64,000 nt of DNA, taken from NCBI GenBank assembly GCA_009731375.1, contig BJOX01000021.1, positions 11,419 through 75,418 on the forward strand. The letters run 5' to 3'. Of this stretch, positions 35,267-50,800 are shown piece by piece. This stretch comes from Paulinella micropora. Its lineage: Eukaryota; Cercozoa; Imbricatea; Euglyphida. Within the stretch, counting starts at the first letter, position 1. Every line of letters starts with the position of its first letter. The notes under the pieces were generated by a model, which did no database searches, was not told the DNA's origin, and saw only the letters and a program-made list of their open reading frames with translations. Made by a program: the position numbers and the translations under genes.

Positions 35267-35286
35267 TCATGGTCTTAAGACCATGA
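35267..35286. other. Subterminal perfect palindrome, element B right end
   Basis: TCATGGTCTTAAGACCATGA, a 20-base perfect palindrome 7 bases inside the right TIR. Confidence 0.85.
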
Positions 35287-35293
35287 AACCTTT

Positions 35294-35321
35294 GGATCCT
35301 TATTATTTACCACTTCGTCAT
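35294..35321 (-). repeat. Element B right TIR
   Basis: 28 bases, perfect inverted match to 24221-24248. Confidence 0.92.
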
Positions 35322-35544
35322 GTGTGTTGTCAAACGACGGTTTTATGTTAACGGATTTATGTTGCCAAACGACGGTTTTGCAAAATTTATGTTGCCGAGA
35401 GTGAGAGAGAGAGAGAGAGAGAGAAGATCGTGTGTGTGTGTGTGTGTGTGTGTCCGTGTCTGTGTGTGTGTGTCTGTCTGTATGTCTGTGTGTCTGTGTG
35501 TCTGTGTCTGTGTCTGTGTCTGTGTGTGTCTGTCTGTGTGTGTC

Positions 35545-35584
<40 letters not shown>

Positions 35585-35700
35585 TCAGAGCGGAATGCCA
35601 TTGGACTTTGGCGTTGTGTTCGCTTGTATGTGTGTTGTCAAACGACGGTTTTATGTTAACGGATTTATGTTTCCAAACGACTGTTATGCAAAATTTATGT
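35322..35700. repeat. Right half of the interrupted target unit plus an intact tandem copy (empty site)
   Basis: 35322-35396 continues the unit begun at 24012-24220; 35397-35700 is an intact copy with the same GA/GT microsatellite, TCTCAGAGCGGAATGCCATT and TGTCAAACGACGGTTTTATG blocks. Confidence 0.85.
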
Positions 35701-36040
35701 CGACAAGATTCTCTGTCACAAACACGTTTCCCGTTCTTTTGAAGGTAGGGAAGGAACGGGATTTCATATTTTCAGACCAAATCTGCTAAAATGGAGATTA
35801 AAAAAGTGCAGGGGCTTTTTGCAAAGAGTGGGAAAAAAAATCGCTGCGCGCAAAGTAAGTCGCCCACTGACAAGATTCTCTGCCACAAACACATTTCCCG
35901 TTCTTTTGAAGGTGAGAAAGGAATGGAATTTTATTTGCCCAAACATAATCTGCTCAGATGACACGGAGATAAAAGTGTTTGGAGCGATTGTTGGAAACAA
36001 AGGAGGTCTTGAAAAGGAGAAGGTCCAATATCTTAAGTAG
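35700..36040 (+). pseudogene. Tandemly repeated fragment, possible mariner-type transposase relic
   Basis: About 75 bases around ACAAGATTCTCTG.CACAAACAC and TTTCCCGTTCTTTTGAAGGT occur twice (about 35702 and 35869). After the second, a frame reads WNFICPNIICSDDTEIKVFG, similar to the W..V.FSDES.F.LFG region of Tc1/mariner transposases, and ends with a stop at 36040. Too short for a firm call. Confidence 0.35.
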
Positions 36041-36162
36041 TGCCAAAAACAGGCCTGAGTACCCATATTGCCTTGATTATTGGCGCCCTTTTTTTTACCG
36101 GATAGTTTTCATTACCGGATAGTAGAACTAGACTAACAAGTTCACAAAAAAATCATACTGCA

Positions 36163-39356
<3,194 letters not shown>

Positions 39357-39393
39357 TAATAATAATAATAATAATAATAACAATAATAATAAA

Positions 39394-40318
39394 ACAACCA
39401 ATTCGGACAAACAGGATACTAGGCTTGGTTTTTACCAAATTTCAGCCTATTTTGACTATTTTTGCAAGGTATTGAAATCAACAGAAATCATCACGATTTC
39501 ATGAATACTAATGTTTTTATGTATTAAAAACTAGTTTTCCATTCATTTTGAGTGTCTATACTTGACTTAGTGTTTATTAAGTAACATAACCTGATATCCG
39601 TCCGATTTCTTCCAAAATTTTTACTGAAGTCCAAATTTTATCTGTCAAAATGCGCAACGGTGGCAAATCTGCTTTTCTATTTTGTTTTAAGAGTAAAATA
39701 AGAGTAAAAATTAATTATATTTAGTTTTGACTTTGGTTTATTGACTTAGCGGCGATCGCTCGACACCCGACCACCGGGGGGGGGGGGGAGGGGAGGGAAT
39801 GTGGCTGCAGATGAGCGGGACGAGTGTGTAATGCGCTCATGCGTATTTCTGCTAAGCAGCTGCAAACAATTGCGTCACAAAATAAAGAAACATAATATAA
39901 AACATTTTATGAACATAAAGAAACATAATATAAAACATTTTATGAACAACTGACCACCGACAGCAGTAAAAGGGGGGGGGGGGTGTTGCTCTCAAAAATG
40001 CAACTGTCACAACAGCTGAAAATGTGGTTTTGTATTTAGTTGTAAGAGTAAAGCAAGATAAATAATGAATTCTATTTATTTTTGACTTTAGTTCGTTGAC
40101 TTAGCGGCGCGGCGCGACAGCTTGACACCCGACCAACCGGGTGGGCGGGGCTTGGACGTGGCGACAGGCTGGCGGGACGATGACGCGTATTTGCGGCAAG
40201 CCGCTGCAGTCGATTGCATCACAAAAGGGAAAAGCAAAATGAAAACATGTTGAATGAACACTAGCAGCAGGATTGTCAATGCGCACCCGGGGCCCGACCA
40301 CCGACAGCCCCCCCCCAG
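39394..40318 (+). repeat. Element C left TIR, with an internal duplication
   Basis: Inverted partner of 51987-52911. Inside it, a module of about 330 bases occurs twice: GACTTWRGTTYRTTGACTTAGC, CGACACCCGACCA, a C/G run, GGGACGA, then CGCGTATTTGCGGCAAGC or its relative. The 39-base unit CATAAAGAAACATAATATAA... near 39885-39945 is also doubled. Confidence 0.9.
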
Positions 40319-40386
40319 GCGGGGGGGGGCGGGGTTGGTGATAAATCAGTCAATCGCCCCTGTGCAACTCCGCAGAGCCGCTGCAA

Positions 40387-40948
40387 TCAACGTCGTTGGT
40401 TCATGGCTAAAGTAGCCATGGCAAAATTGAGCCACTTGTCAGCAGCCGACTCTTGCCCCGCCGCAGAACGATTGGCGGCAAACTGAAAAGCCTGAGACAA
40501 GTGATCAACGTACCCAGAACCTTCCCCGCCTCCTCCCCATCCTTGTCCTCCTCCTCCTCCTTGTCCTCCTCCTTGTCCTCCTTGTCCTCCTCCTTGTCCT
40601 CCTCCCCATCCTTGTCCTCCTCCTCCCCATGCTTGTCCTCTTCCTTCTCCCCATCCTCCTCCTCGTCCTTCTCCCCATCCTCCTCCTGGTCCTGCACGTC
40701 CCTGTCCTCCTCCTCCTCTTGATCCTCCTCCGACTCCTCCTGCAAACTTCTTCTTCTTTCTCGGACGCTCCAGTTCTTCCTCCTCGTCATCTTCCTCATC
40801 ATTCTCCGACTCTTCCTGATTCTCCTCTTCCTGCACCTTCTTCGTCTTATTGGTCTTCTCCTTCTTCTTCTTCTTCTCGTTCTCTGCCTGGTCCTTCTTC
40901 TCCTCAGCCTTGCCTTTCTTATCTTTCTTTCCCTTACTCTTGGACCTC

Positions 40949-40979
<31 letters not shown>

Positions 40980-42370
40980 CTTCTTCTTCTTCTTCTGCTT
41001 CTTGCTTCTTCTCCTTCTTCTTCTTCTTCTTCTTCTTCTTTTCCTCGTTCTCCACCTTGCATTTCTTCTGAGTCTCCTTCTTAGACTTGATTTTCTTCAA
41101 CTTCTTTTTGGGTGTTTCTTCCTCCTCTTCCTCTTCTTCTTCTTCTTCTTCTTCTTCTTCTTCTTCTTCTTCTTCTTCTTCTTCTTCTTCTTCTTCCTTC
41201 TTCTTCTTCTTCTCGTTCTCATTCTTCTTGAGCGCTTTCTGGATCAAATCATTCACCTGCGCTTGAGTGAAAACCTATAAAAAAGAAAAGAAAAAAGAAG
41301 GAAAAGGAAAAGAAAGAAAGAACCAAAGAAAAATATGAGATATATAGATGGAGATATAGATAGACAAACAATAGGCAGATATAGATCTACCAATCAATCG
41401 ATAGATAGATCAATACGAAAGAAAAAAAACCTTGGATTTGGACGGATCTCCAGACGCAAGCTTACCTGCACCTATGTAAATGCATCATTTATATTTTGGT
41501 TGTATTTACGTCACGTAACCGTTTGTTTGACCTTTGTGTTTTGTTTTTTTGTGTGAGGAAGCTGGAGCTTTTGCAGGAGCCTTGGCTACCCACTGCTCCG
41601 TTGCAGTGTCCTGGTCAGCATCCTGCCCCGTCGGAATGGCGTTCGCCAAGTCTCCCTCCTTCAAACTCTCTATATATGTATAAAGTAATAAACATCCTGA
41701 TACTACCACAGACGCAAAAGACTAACAAAAAGAATGTTGACCATATTTCGTCTTGCGAGCCCTGTCCTGGGGGCGAAAGAGCGCCTTCCAAAGATCTTTC
41801 TTGTTAAACTTGCGGAGTAAGGGCGGATCGGTTGGGTTGTTCACATATGGGACAAGCAAGGGGTTTATATCCTTTTCCCATGAAAGGGAAGGCGCCTTCA
41901 GCATTTTGGAATGCTGCGCGTTAAGCATGTAAAAGTTCATAAATTGAACGCTCAGTGGAGGAGGATTTTCTTCCCCCTCCTCGTTGTCAAAGTTTCTGAC
42001 CGCTAGGATAGACCTTCCAGAGGCTATAGTAGCAACAAAACATATTAGAAATGAAACAGAAGTTAGGCAACTAACAGTCTGATTATCATACTTCTGCTCT
42101 TGACATTGGTCTTGGCGTGCCTCCATCCAACCTTCAGGTGGAAAACCAACCTGTTTGCAGAATTAATATTATTTTAGAACTTCTGATCTTAGTGAAAAGT
42201 GATTATTACCCTGGGGCGTAGGCCGTTTCGCCCTCGCAAGTTTCAACTTTATTCGCTTCGCTCAGCTCTAGATCGTTGTAAGCCTTTAGCTTCACCCCCT
42301 TGACTACCACCGATTCTCTGATCTTGTTGTTCTCAGTCGTATGTTTGATTATGATGCTAACAAACCATAG
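40387..42370 (-). CDS. Element C minus-strand gene: K/E-rich, Gly-rich protein, multi-exon
   Basis: Exon-like blocks: about 42370-42215 (ENNKIRESVVVKGVKLKAYN, LELSEANKVETCEGETAYAP), 42152-42094 (VGFPPEGWMEARQDQCQEQ), about 42025-41740 (GRSILAVRNFDNEEGEENPP, LSVQFMNFYMLNAQHSKMLK, FNKKDLWKALFRPQDRARKT), about 41680-41540 (DLANAIPTGQDADQDTATEQ), and 41274-40387. The last exon starts VFTQAQVNDLIQKALKKNEN, runs into long Lys/Glu blocks made of GAA repeats, then GWGEGRGGGWGEGRG-type Gly-rich repeats, and ends with a helix (KWLNFAMATLAMNQRR). It stops 70 bases from the left TIR. I recognise no enzyme domain; a basic/acidic nuclear or DNA-binding accessory role is a guess. The first exon is uncertain because GAA repeats begin upstream. 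Confidence 0.6.
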
Positions 42371-42414
42371 GAGCAAACAACGACATTGCTCCCTGCCTCC
42401 ACGGAAAACGAAGG

Positions 42415-43146
42415 AGAAGAAGAAGAAGGAGGAGGGGGAAGAGGAGGAGGAGGAGGAGGAGGAGGAGAAGAAGAAGAAGAAGAAGAAGAAGAAGAAGAAG
42501 AAGAAGAAGAAGAAGAAGAAGAAGAAGAAGAAGAAGAAGAAGAAGAAGAAGAAGAAGAAGAAGAACGAAAGAAAAAGAAGAAGAAGAACGAAAGAAGAAG
42601 AAGAAGAAGAAGAAGAAGAAGAAGAAGAAGAAGAAGAAAAAGAAGAAAAAGAAGAAAAAGAACGAAAGAAAAAGAAGAAGAGGAAGAACGAAAGAAAAAG
42701 AAGAAGAGGAAGAACGAAAGAAAAAGAAGAAGAGGAAGACGAAGAAGAAGAAGAAAAAGAGGAAGAAGAAGAAGAAGGAGAAGAAGAAGAAGAACAACAA
42801 CAACAACAACAACAAGAACAACAAGAACAACAATAACAGAAGAAGAAGAAGAAGAAGAAGAAGAAGAAGAAGAAGAACAACAACAACAACAACACAAGAG
42901 AAAAAGAAGAAGAAGAAGAAGAGGAAGAAGAAGAAGAAGAAAAGAAGAAGAAAAGGAGAGACAAAAAGAAGAAGAAGAAGAAGAAGAAGAAGAAGAAGAA
43001 GAAGAAAGAAAGAAAGAAAGAAAAAGAAGAAGAAGAAGAAGAAGAAGAAGAAGAAGAAGAAGAAGAAGAAGAAGAAGAAGAAGAATCTATGTATCTGTCT
43101 AATAAGATTCTATCTATCTATCTATTTATCTATCTTTCTATCTATC

Positions 43147-43228
<82 letters not shown>

Positions 43229-43308
43229 CTTCTTCTTTTTCTTCTTCTTCTTCTTCTTCTTCTTCTTCTTCTTCTTCTTCTTCTTCTTCTTCTTCTTCTT
43301 CTTCTTCT

Positions 43309-43357
<49 letters not shown>

Positions 43358-43392
43358 TTCTTCTTCTTCTTCTTCTTCTTCTTCTTCTTCTT

Positions 43393-43459
<67 letters not shown>

Positions 43460-43995
43460 AGGATCTATCTATCTATCTAATAATAGAATCTTATTAGATA
43501 AATAGATAGATTCTTCTTCTTCTCTTCTTCTTCTTCTTCTTCTTCTTCTTCTTCTTCTTTCTCTTTCTTTCTTCTTCTTCTTCTTCTTCTTCTTCTTCTT
43601 CTTCTTCTTCTTCTTCTTCTTCTTCTTCTTCTTCTTCTTCTTCTTTTTCTTTCTTCTTCTTATCTATCTATCTATCTATCGATATCTATCTATCTATTAA
43701 ATTGTAGGTAATTTGTAGGTAAATTGTATGTATGATTTTTGCAAAAAAAATCCAATACCTGCAAATATAACAAAGTGTAAAAAAATTTCCCTGCGGTGCA
43801 GTGCGCCGCGGCGCCCCAGCCCTACTAAGGGGGGTCGATCAGAGTATCTATCTATCTAAGAAGAACAAAAACAACAACAAGAACAACAAGAACAACAACA
43901 ACAACAACAGAAGAAGAAGAAGAAGAAGAAGAAGAAGAAGAAGAAGAAGAAGAAGAAGAACAAGAACAACAACAACAACATAAGAACAAGAAGAA

Positions 43996-44026
<31 letters not shown>

Positions 44027-44055
44027 AAGAAGAAGAAGAAGAAAGAAAGAAAGAA
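42415..44055. repeat. Opposed (GAA)n and (TTC)n tracts with (TATC)n between
   Basis: GAA/AAG with few interruptions at 42415-43085, TATC at 43108-43230, TTC at 43231-43421, a switch CTTCTTAAGAAGAAG at 43416-43430, further TTC at 43512-43670, and AAG/AAC again at 43858-44055. Opposed purine and pyrimidine tracts are complementary over hundreds of bases. ORFs of E, K, R, S, F or L runs are artefacts. Confidence 0.92.
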
Positions 44056-44189
44056 AGAAAGGAGTGTAGAGAACCCGTCCTGAAATTTGGCTCCACTTGT
44101 GTACTGAAAAAAGGACGGGTTCTCGTGCACCCTGCACTTGACGATTCTTGCAGACTCCTTGCAGTGTCTTCGCGGCAGTCTTCTTCACC

Positions 44190-44999
44190 ATGAGTGTTCT
44201 TGAGTTGGAGGTTGAGAGCAACGATACAACTACACCTTCAAAACGGGTCGGGTCGGTCACCGGAACCTTTTTTGAAAAAAATTTGGCACAGCCACAATTT
44301 AGCACCTGACGTTTTTGTGGGTCAAGCATGTCAACTTCCCCCCTGTGCACATTTTTATTTGTTGTCTTTCCTTGCTGGAAACACATTTCCTGGTTTATTG
44401 AGAACATTACAAGACAAGGAAACTTAAAAGTTTTCCAAAAACGAACGGTTTCGAGACGTGAAAGTGGATGGAATTTTTGGATCGACCGACCATGTTTGTT
44501 TGAATAAATCTCGAAACATAGACGGAGGAGGAAGGTTCTCCCGATGAGATTATGGACGTGATCTTTTAATGCATAGTAAAGCCAATTACCCAATTATCGG
44601 CAGTACTGAACATTATCTCTATTGTGTATGTGTTTGTCTGTGTGGGTGTTGCAAAAACCGTTCGTTGCAAATTTTGATCCTTTGTTGTGTTCGCTGTAAG
44701 TATTCTTTTTTCTTAGACCTGCATTTCCTGATATTTCATGAACATGGAAAGACAGGGAAACTAAACAGCTTATACAAAGAAAATCGTTTAGAGACGTGAA
44801 AGAGGATGTAAATTTCTGATCAAGCAATATTTTTTATTCCAAATTTTATGTTTCTTGCAGTTGTCGTTATTGCTCTCTTTTGTTGAAACTGTATTTCCTT
44901 ATATTTCATGAACATTTAAAGAAAAATAAACTTAAAATCTTTGAAAAAGAATGTTGTTCTGAGACATTGAAGTGGATGCAAATTTTGGATTTTCTTCTT

Positions 45000-45000
<1 letters not shown>
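44190..45000. repeat. Three diverged ~250-bp tandem units
   Basis: Each contains CATTTCCTG.TAT/TTCCTTATAT, GAACAT, a GGAAACTTAAA-like block, then GAGACGTGAAAG.GGATG.AAATTT (ends near 44480, 44815, 44990). No coding sequence recognised. Confidence 0.6.
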
Positions 45001-46398
<1,398 letters not shown>

Positions 46399-46581
46399 CA
46401 TCATCATCATCATCATTTTCATTTTTGTTCTTATTATAATTTTCATTTATTTATATTTTTTTCTGCTCATAGTACATGTTTGTTTGTATTTTGGTAGCGT
46501 CCTCCTGGTACAGGCAGCGGCGCCTAACACTTCCAGTATGGAGCATGTCATCGCACCTGACAGGTTGAGAGTGAAGTCAGG

Positions 46582-47815
46582 ATGGTTGAAGTACGTGATG
46601 TTCACGTAAGGATTGCCAAGCTGTGGCAGCTCACGCAAGCATATAACATATGGAAAAGCGTCGATAAATTTCCAGTTGAAAGGAGAAGTGATATCAAAAC
46701 AGAATATGTATATCGGTTTGTGATGTTGCGAGCAGAGCTATTCCCACGTCCCGATTATGGCACTGCACCGAACTTCCTTGATCGCAGCTCGCGCAACCAT
46801 CGCAGCTCGCGCAACAAAAAACACCTCAAAATGAGGCAGAAAAGGAACGCGAACAGAAAGCGACGGAAAAGGATGGCGCGTAAAAAACGTCTGGAAAGGA
46901 TCGCGCGCTTTCGTATTCACAGCTTTATCGTGATAAAACAATGTCCAGGAATCCAAAGCAAGATTGTGTCGCATCAGTCGCACTTTGAGCAAAGACTTGT
47001 GTTGCAAGATTTGGGACCGACATCGATGACTGTCTCTAATGATATCACACATATCACGAGTCTGTTACACGGTTTGCAAAGACCACGTTGGCAAGTCCAA
47101 CTTCTTGTTCTCGTCCTCAGGTTCTGGTTCATGTCAAGGAAAGACAGAAACAAGCCTATGCACATTCTGATCGGCAAACCAGTGGCGCCAGTGGCAATTC
47201 TGCCACACTGGCGCCAGTGGTGATCGACTGGATAGATTTACCAGGAAAAGGTTTAGCATGTGGTTTGTTTACTACTACTGATCTTCCTAAAAGTTTTGAA
47301 TTGGGCTTGCTTGATCCAGGAAGCGTGCAACTTTCGGAGCTTGGCGATACGACCAGAGAACAAGCTGCAAATATGCATTTTCGAATGAGAACTCATCGTG
47401 GATTGGTTGTTGGTCTCCAGCCCATTCTGTCTCTCGGTTCGAACTACTACAACGCGATGCACATCCTGAACAGTGGGCTGCAAATGTATCAGACATCAGC
47501 AAACGCAAAGATATTGAAAGGAACAAATGTTGTTGCTCTGTCGAAACCGATCCTTGCGCGCAAACAGATCCTCCTTCAATATCTGGACAAATCATCTCTG
47601 CAAACTGTTCAAAATGCTTCGACAGCTGAGCTTAGTGCTGCAAAAGCACATCCACATTTCATGAGGCAAGCCTGTGCTCAAAGAAAGCAAATCCCTGTTT
47701 TTGAGATGCGGTGGCAAAAGGCTCAGCAGGAACATAATTTTTTTTTCATAGTTCCACCTTCAGAGAGCCGCCTCCACCTCCACCGAGATCGTCAACTGTT
47801 GCTCTGGATCTTCTA
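46582..47815 (+). CDS. Element C SET-like gene (frame change near 47115-47220)
   Basis: An N-terminal ORF (46582-47223) reads MVEVRDVHVRIAKLWQLTQA with a strongly basic stretch (NRKRRKRMARKKRLER) that could be a nuclear localisation signal. The SET-like part is in another frame, 47118-47815, so an intron or frameshift lies between. It aligns with the element A protein: LAPVVIDWIDLPGKGLACGL, then LDPGSVQLSELG, NYYNAMHILNSGLQ, AKILKGTNVVALSKPI and ILLQYLDKSS. NAMH and the final L.QY follow the SET pattern, but GEE is replaced by RKQ, so it is probably catalytically inactive or only SET-derived. It lies directly upstream of the transposase-like gene in the same orientation, as in element A. Confidence 0.57.
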
Positions 47816-47896
47816 AATTCTTGGGATACTCCAGAAACAGGTTTTCAATTTGAAGTTGCAATTTCACATATGATTACATATATAATATTTGTATAG

Positions 47897-50800
47897 CTAC
47901 ACCCACAAGACGTTCGTCGTCTACGCAAGCTTCACAAAACGCGCTGTCTATTCTAGATTCTTGGACAGAAGAGGTTTTAAATCATATATATAAGTGATAA
48001 TTGATTGAAATATTAATGTGCGTTTGCATTCATATTAGGAGCCACAGGTGAAGCAGACGACAAAAACAACTATGGTTTATATTTATTTCTAATATGAACA
48101 ATCAGTTACTTCTAAATATTATCTTATTTGCATGGGTTGTAGGGATCCGATATTCAGCGCGCTGTGGATATTTGCTTGAATCTTGGGACGTCATTGATGA
48201 TGTAATTCTCATCTAATTTGATTAATCCATATTGTCATGTTCTTGCTTTCATATAGCAGATGGAGGAGCATTTTGAATCTGTTTCAGGAGCTGCTACAGA
48301 TTTTCAGAACCAGGCATGACATTTTTTATTTATTTGCAAAACAATCACTAACTTTATGTTGACTTGTAGGCATCTGAAACTGAGAGTGCTGTTTTATCTG
48401 ATGGATGTGAAAATCCGGAGCTGCCAAGCCAGACAGTAACTGATTCAGAAGTAAATAGAATAATTATGTATGGATAATTATTGAGTGTGAATACTGACTC
48501 GTAGGGCTGCGACGACCTTGGTTTGTTTCGAACTCAGCACACACCTAGGCCTGCAACTAAGGTGTTACATATATAGATACATAGATAGATAGTGCTGCTT
48601 GTACACAGTTCTGTTTTGCCATAGGACTTTTGCACCAACGATTTTTCTTGGTCATGCAAGTACATCACAGGCCAGCTAAGCAAATGTGTAGAGAATGCAA
48701 CTCCATGCGATGATGAGGAAACATTCAATCTTGACATGAGGATCAAAAGCTCAAGCCAACCATTGTATTTAGCTATGAATCTTACTATTCCAACATCGAC
48801 AAGGGCTCGCCGGACCAACAGACCATACAACATGATCAATCGAAAGCCAGGGAGTCCCAAGCTGCAGAGACCGGCTGCGTTTAAGCACTGGCTCGGAATG
48901 ACGTATGCTCGTCTTGAAATAGAAGTGAAGGCGTTTTGCTGCAAGAAATGGATGTGCAACTTGTGGGTTGACACGCGCGACGTCATTACTGAACGTATTG
49001 CTTCCTGTTCACTTTCTCTAGCCGAGCTAGGGCATTCGCTTCAAACCCAGCTGGAGGTCATGATCTCAAACAAGTATATGTGGCAGTATTTGTACAAAGG
49101 AGAAAAGGTATGCAAAAGGATGTGGATGCGAATACACGGAGTTGGAATGCCTATGCTACGGACAGCGAAACGTCTCGTTTCGAAACGGCAAAAAGATTGC
49201 TATTAAGGGCGGTTGCGCGAAGCCGTTTACTGAGGATCTTATTGGAATCTTGCTTTGCGAGAAGTGGCAGTTGCCCATGGGCCTTGACAGTACCTCAGGC
49301 GGTATTTGGAAGCTTCAAGACTTGAAAAAAAAAAAGCGAAGTCTACGAGTATGTGGTAGACCACTGGAAACAAAAAGCTTTGGAGATGATGGACTCTATG
49401 ACGTGCGACCTAGATCCTGCGCATCCACCAAAGGTTGATCTAGTCAACAAGGTCTGGAGGAACGATTTCAAAAACGTCAAGCCGATTCGAGGTACTAATG
49501 ATATTATGTGTCGATCAATATTACTCCTGATGATTGTTTCGCAGACAACGATTGGGCGAAGGACGATATTTGTACGTTGCTAGCAGCAGAGTGCATAGAG
49601 CTCAAGCGTCAAAAAGAGACTGGCCTCGACAACAAAGAAGCACAGATTGACTATAAACGGAAAAGCGACATGCACCACAAAATACATCGGACTAATCGGA
49701 TTGAGAGCATGAAAAGAAAAACTAGTGCTCCTGAAGATCCGACATGCACAACTATTTCCACTGATATGACACCACCGATTCAGTATCCATCTTGTCGACG
49801 AGCTGCCGACGAATTCAGGGGCAAATATGTCATACGGATGTGTCTTGGAGTTACTTCATGCTACACCTCCGGTCAGACTTTCATTTTTTGCTACAGCCAG
49901 GCGGTGGCACATGGCATGAACAGTAACGTAACAATGCTGTATCATTTGCTCCGATGGGAACTATGGTCACCACAAACCATGGCAGCTTGGCTGCTCAACT
50001 TGGAGTGTGATGGAGCCGGTGATAACACAGGCGTTACGACATTGGCTTTCTTAAACTACGCTATTGTCAGGGGTTGGAGGTGGCAGATCAGATTGAACCG
50101 ACTTGTTCCACATCATGGTTATTCCAGTGACGACCAGAAGTTTCGAACTATCAAGATGGGCATGCGATCGACTTTTCTCACAACTAGTCTTGCTGGAGCT
50201 CTGTTCAAGGTTCTCAAGTCGTTTAAAAAGAACAGAAATATTTTGTGCTACTGATCAAGATGAATTACGACTGGACGAGATTTTTTTGGTCCCTGTGTGA
50301 ACGCCAACATCACATATTATAATCGTCCATTGCAATTGCGGTTTACCGCAAGCTCGCAAGTTGGCTGCCTACCTACCGGCGAGTACAGAACGTGGGGTGA
50401 CGCGCAAGAGCACTGGCATGGAGTGGGAGACAGACCGACTAAGGATGGCGCAGAGCCGATTAAGTTTCTCACTGGGCTTCCAGGTACAAACTTCTTTTTC
50501 ATCTTGAATTGCTGTGTTTCCGTAAATTCAAGTTAACTTGCTAATATTATTTTGTGTTTGTCTCCAAAGACACTGAGGTTCCTGCCGAGCTACCGCCTAT
50601 CGACTTTGCGACACCCAAGCTCAAGAAAGACGTTAGAAAGCTAGCAAAAAGATATTGCTCCCAGTCAGAAATAGATCAAATTGAGGGTATGATATCTAAT
50701 CCTGGCTCGCTTTCATGCGTGGAATATGACGGTAAGGAGGGTGACGGCGGTTTGCCTGGCCACCCGGGGCACATTTCATGCATAGACCGCGCTGGCAAAG

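Larger units (their letters stand above)
24221..35321. mobile_element. Element B: complete 11.1-kb DNA transposon-like insertion with 28-bp perfect TIRs and 6-bp target duplication
   Basis: 24221-24248 and 35294-35321 are perfect inverted repeats of 28 bases (starting ATGACGAAGTGGTAAATAAT). GTGTGT at 24215-24220 and 35322-35327 flank them. A tandem copy of the target at about 35626-35650 reads straight from GTAT through a single GTGTGT into TGTCAAACG, which is an uninterrupted site. The cargo is a minus-strand split gene ending 800 bases from the left end, and plus-strand split genes ending 420 bases from the right end, so transcription runs outward from about 28.7-29.0 kb. The fresh target duplication suggests recent movement. 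I cannot assign it to a known superfamily. Confidence 0.88.
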
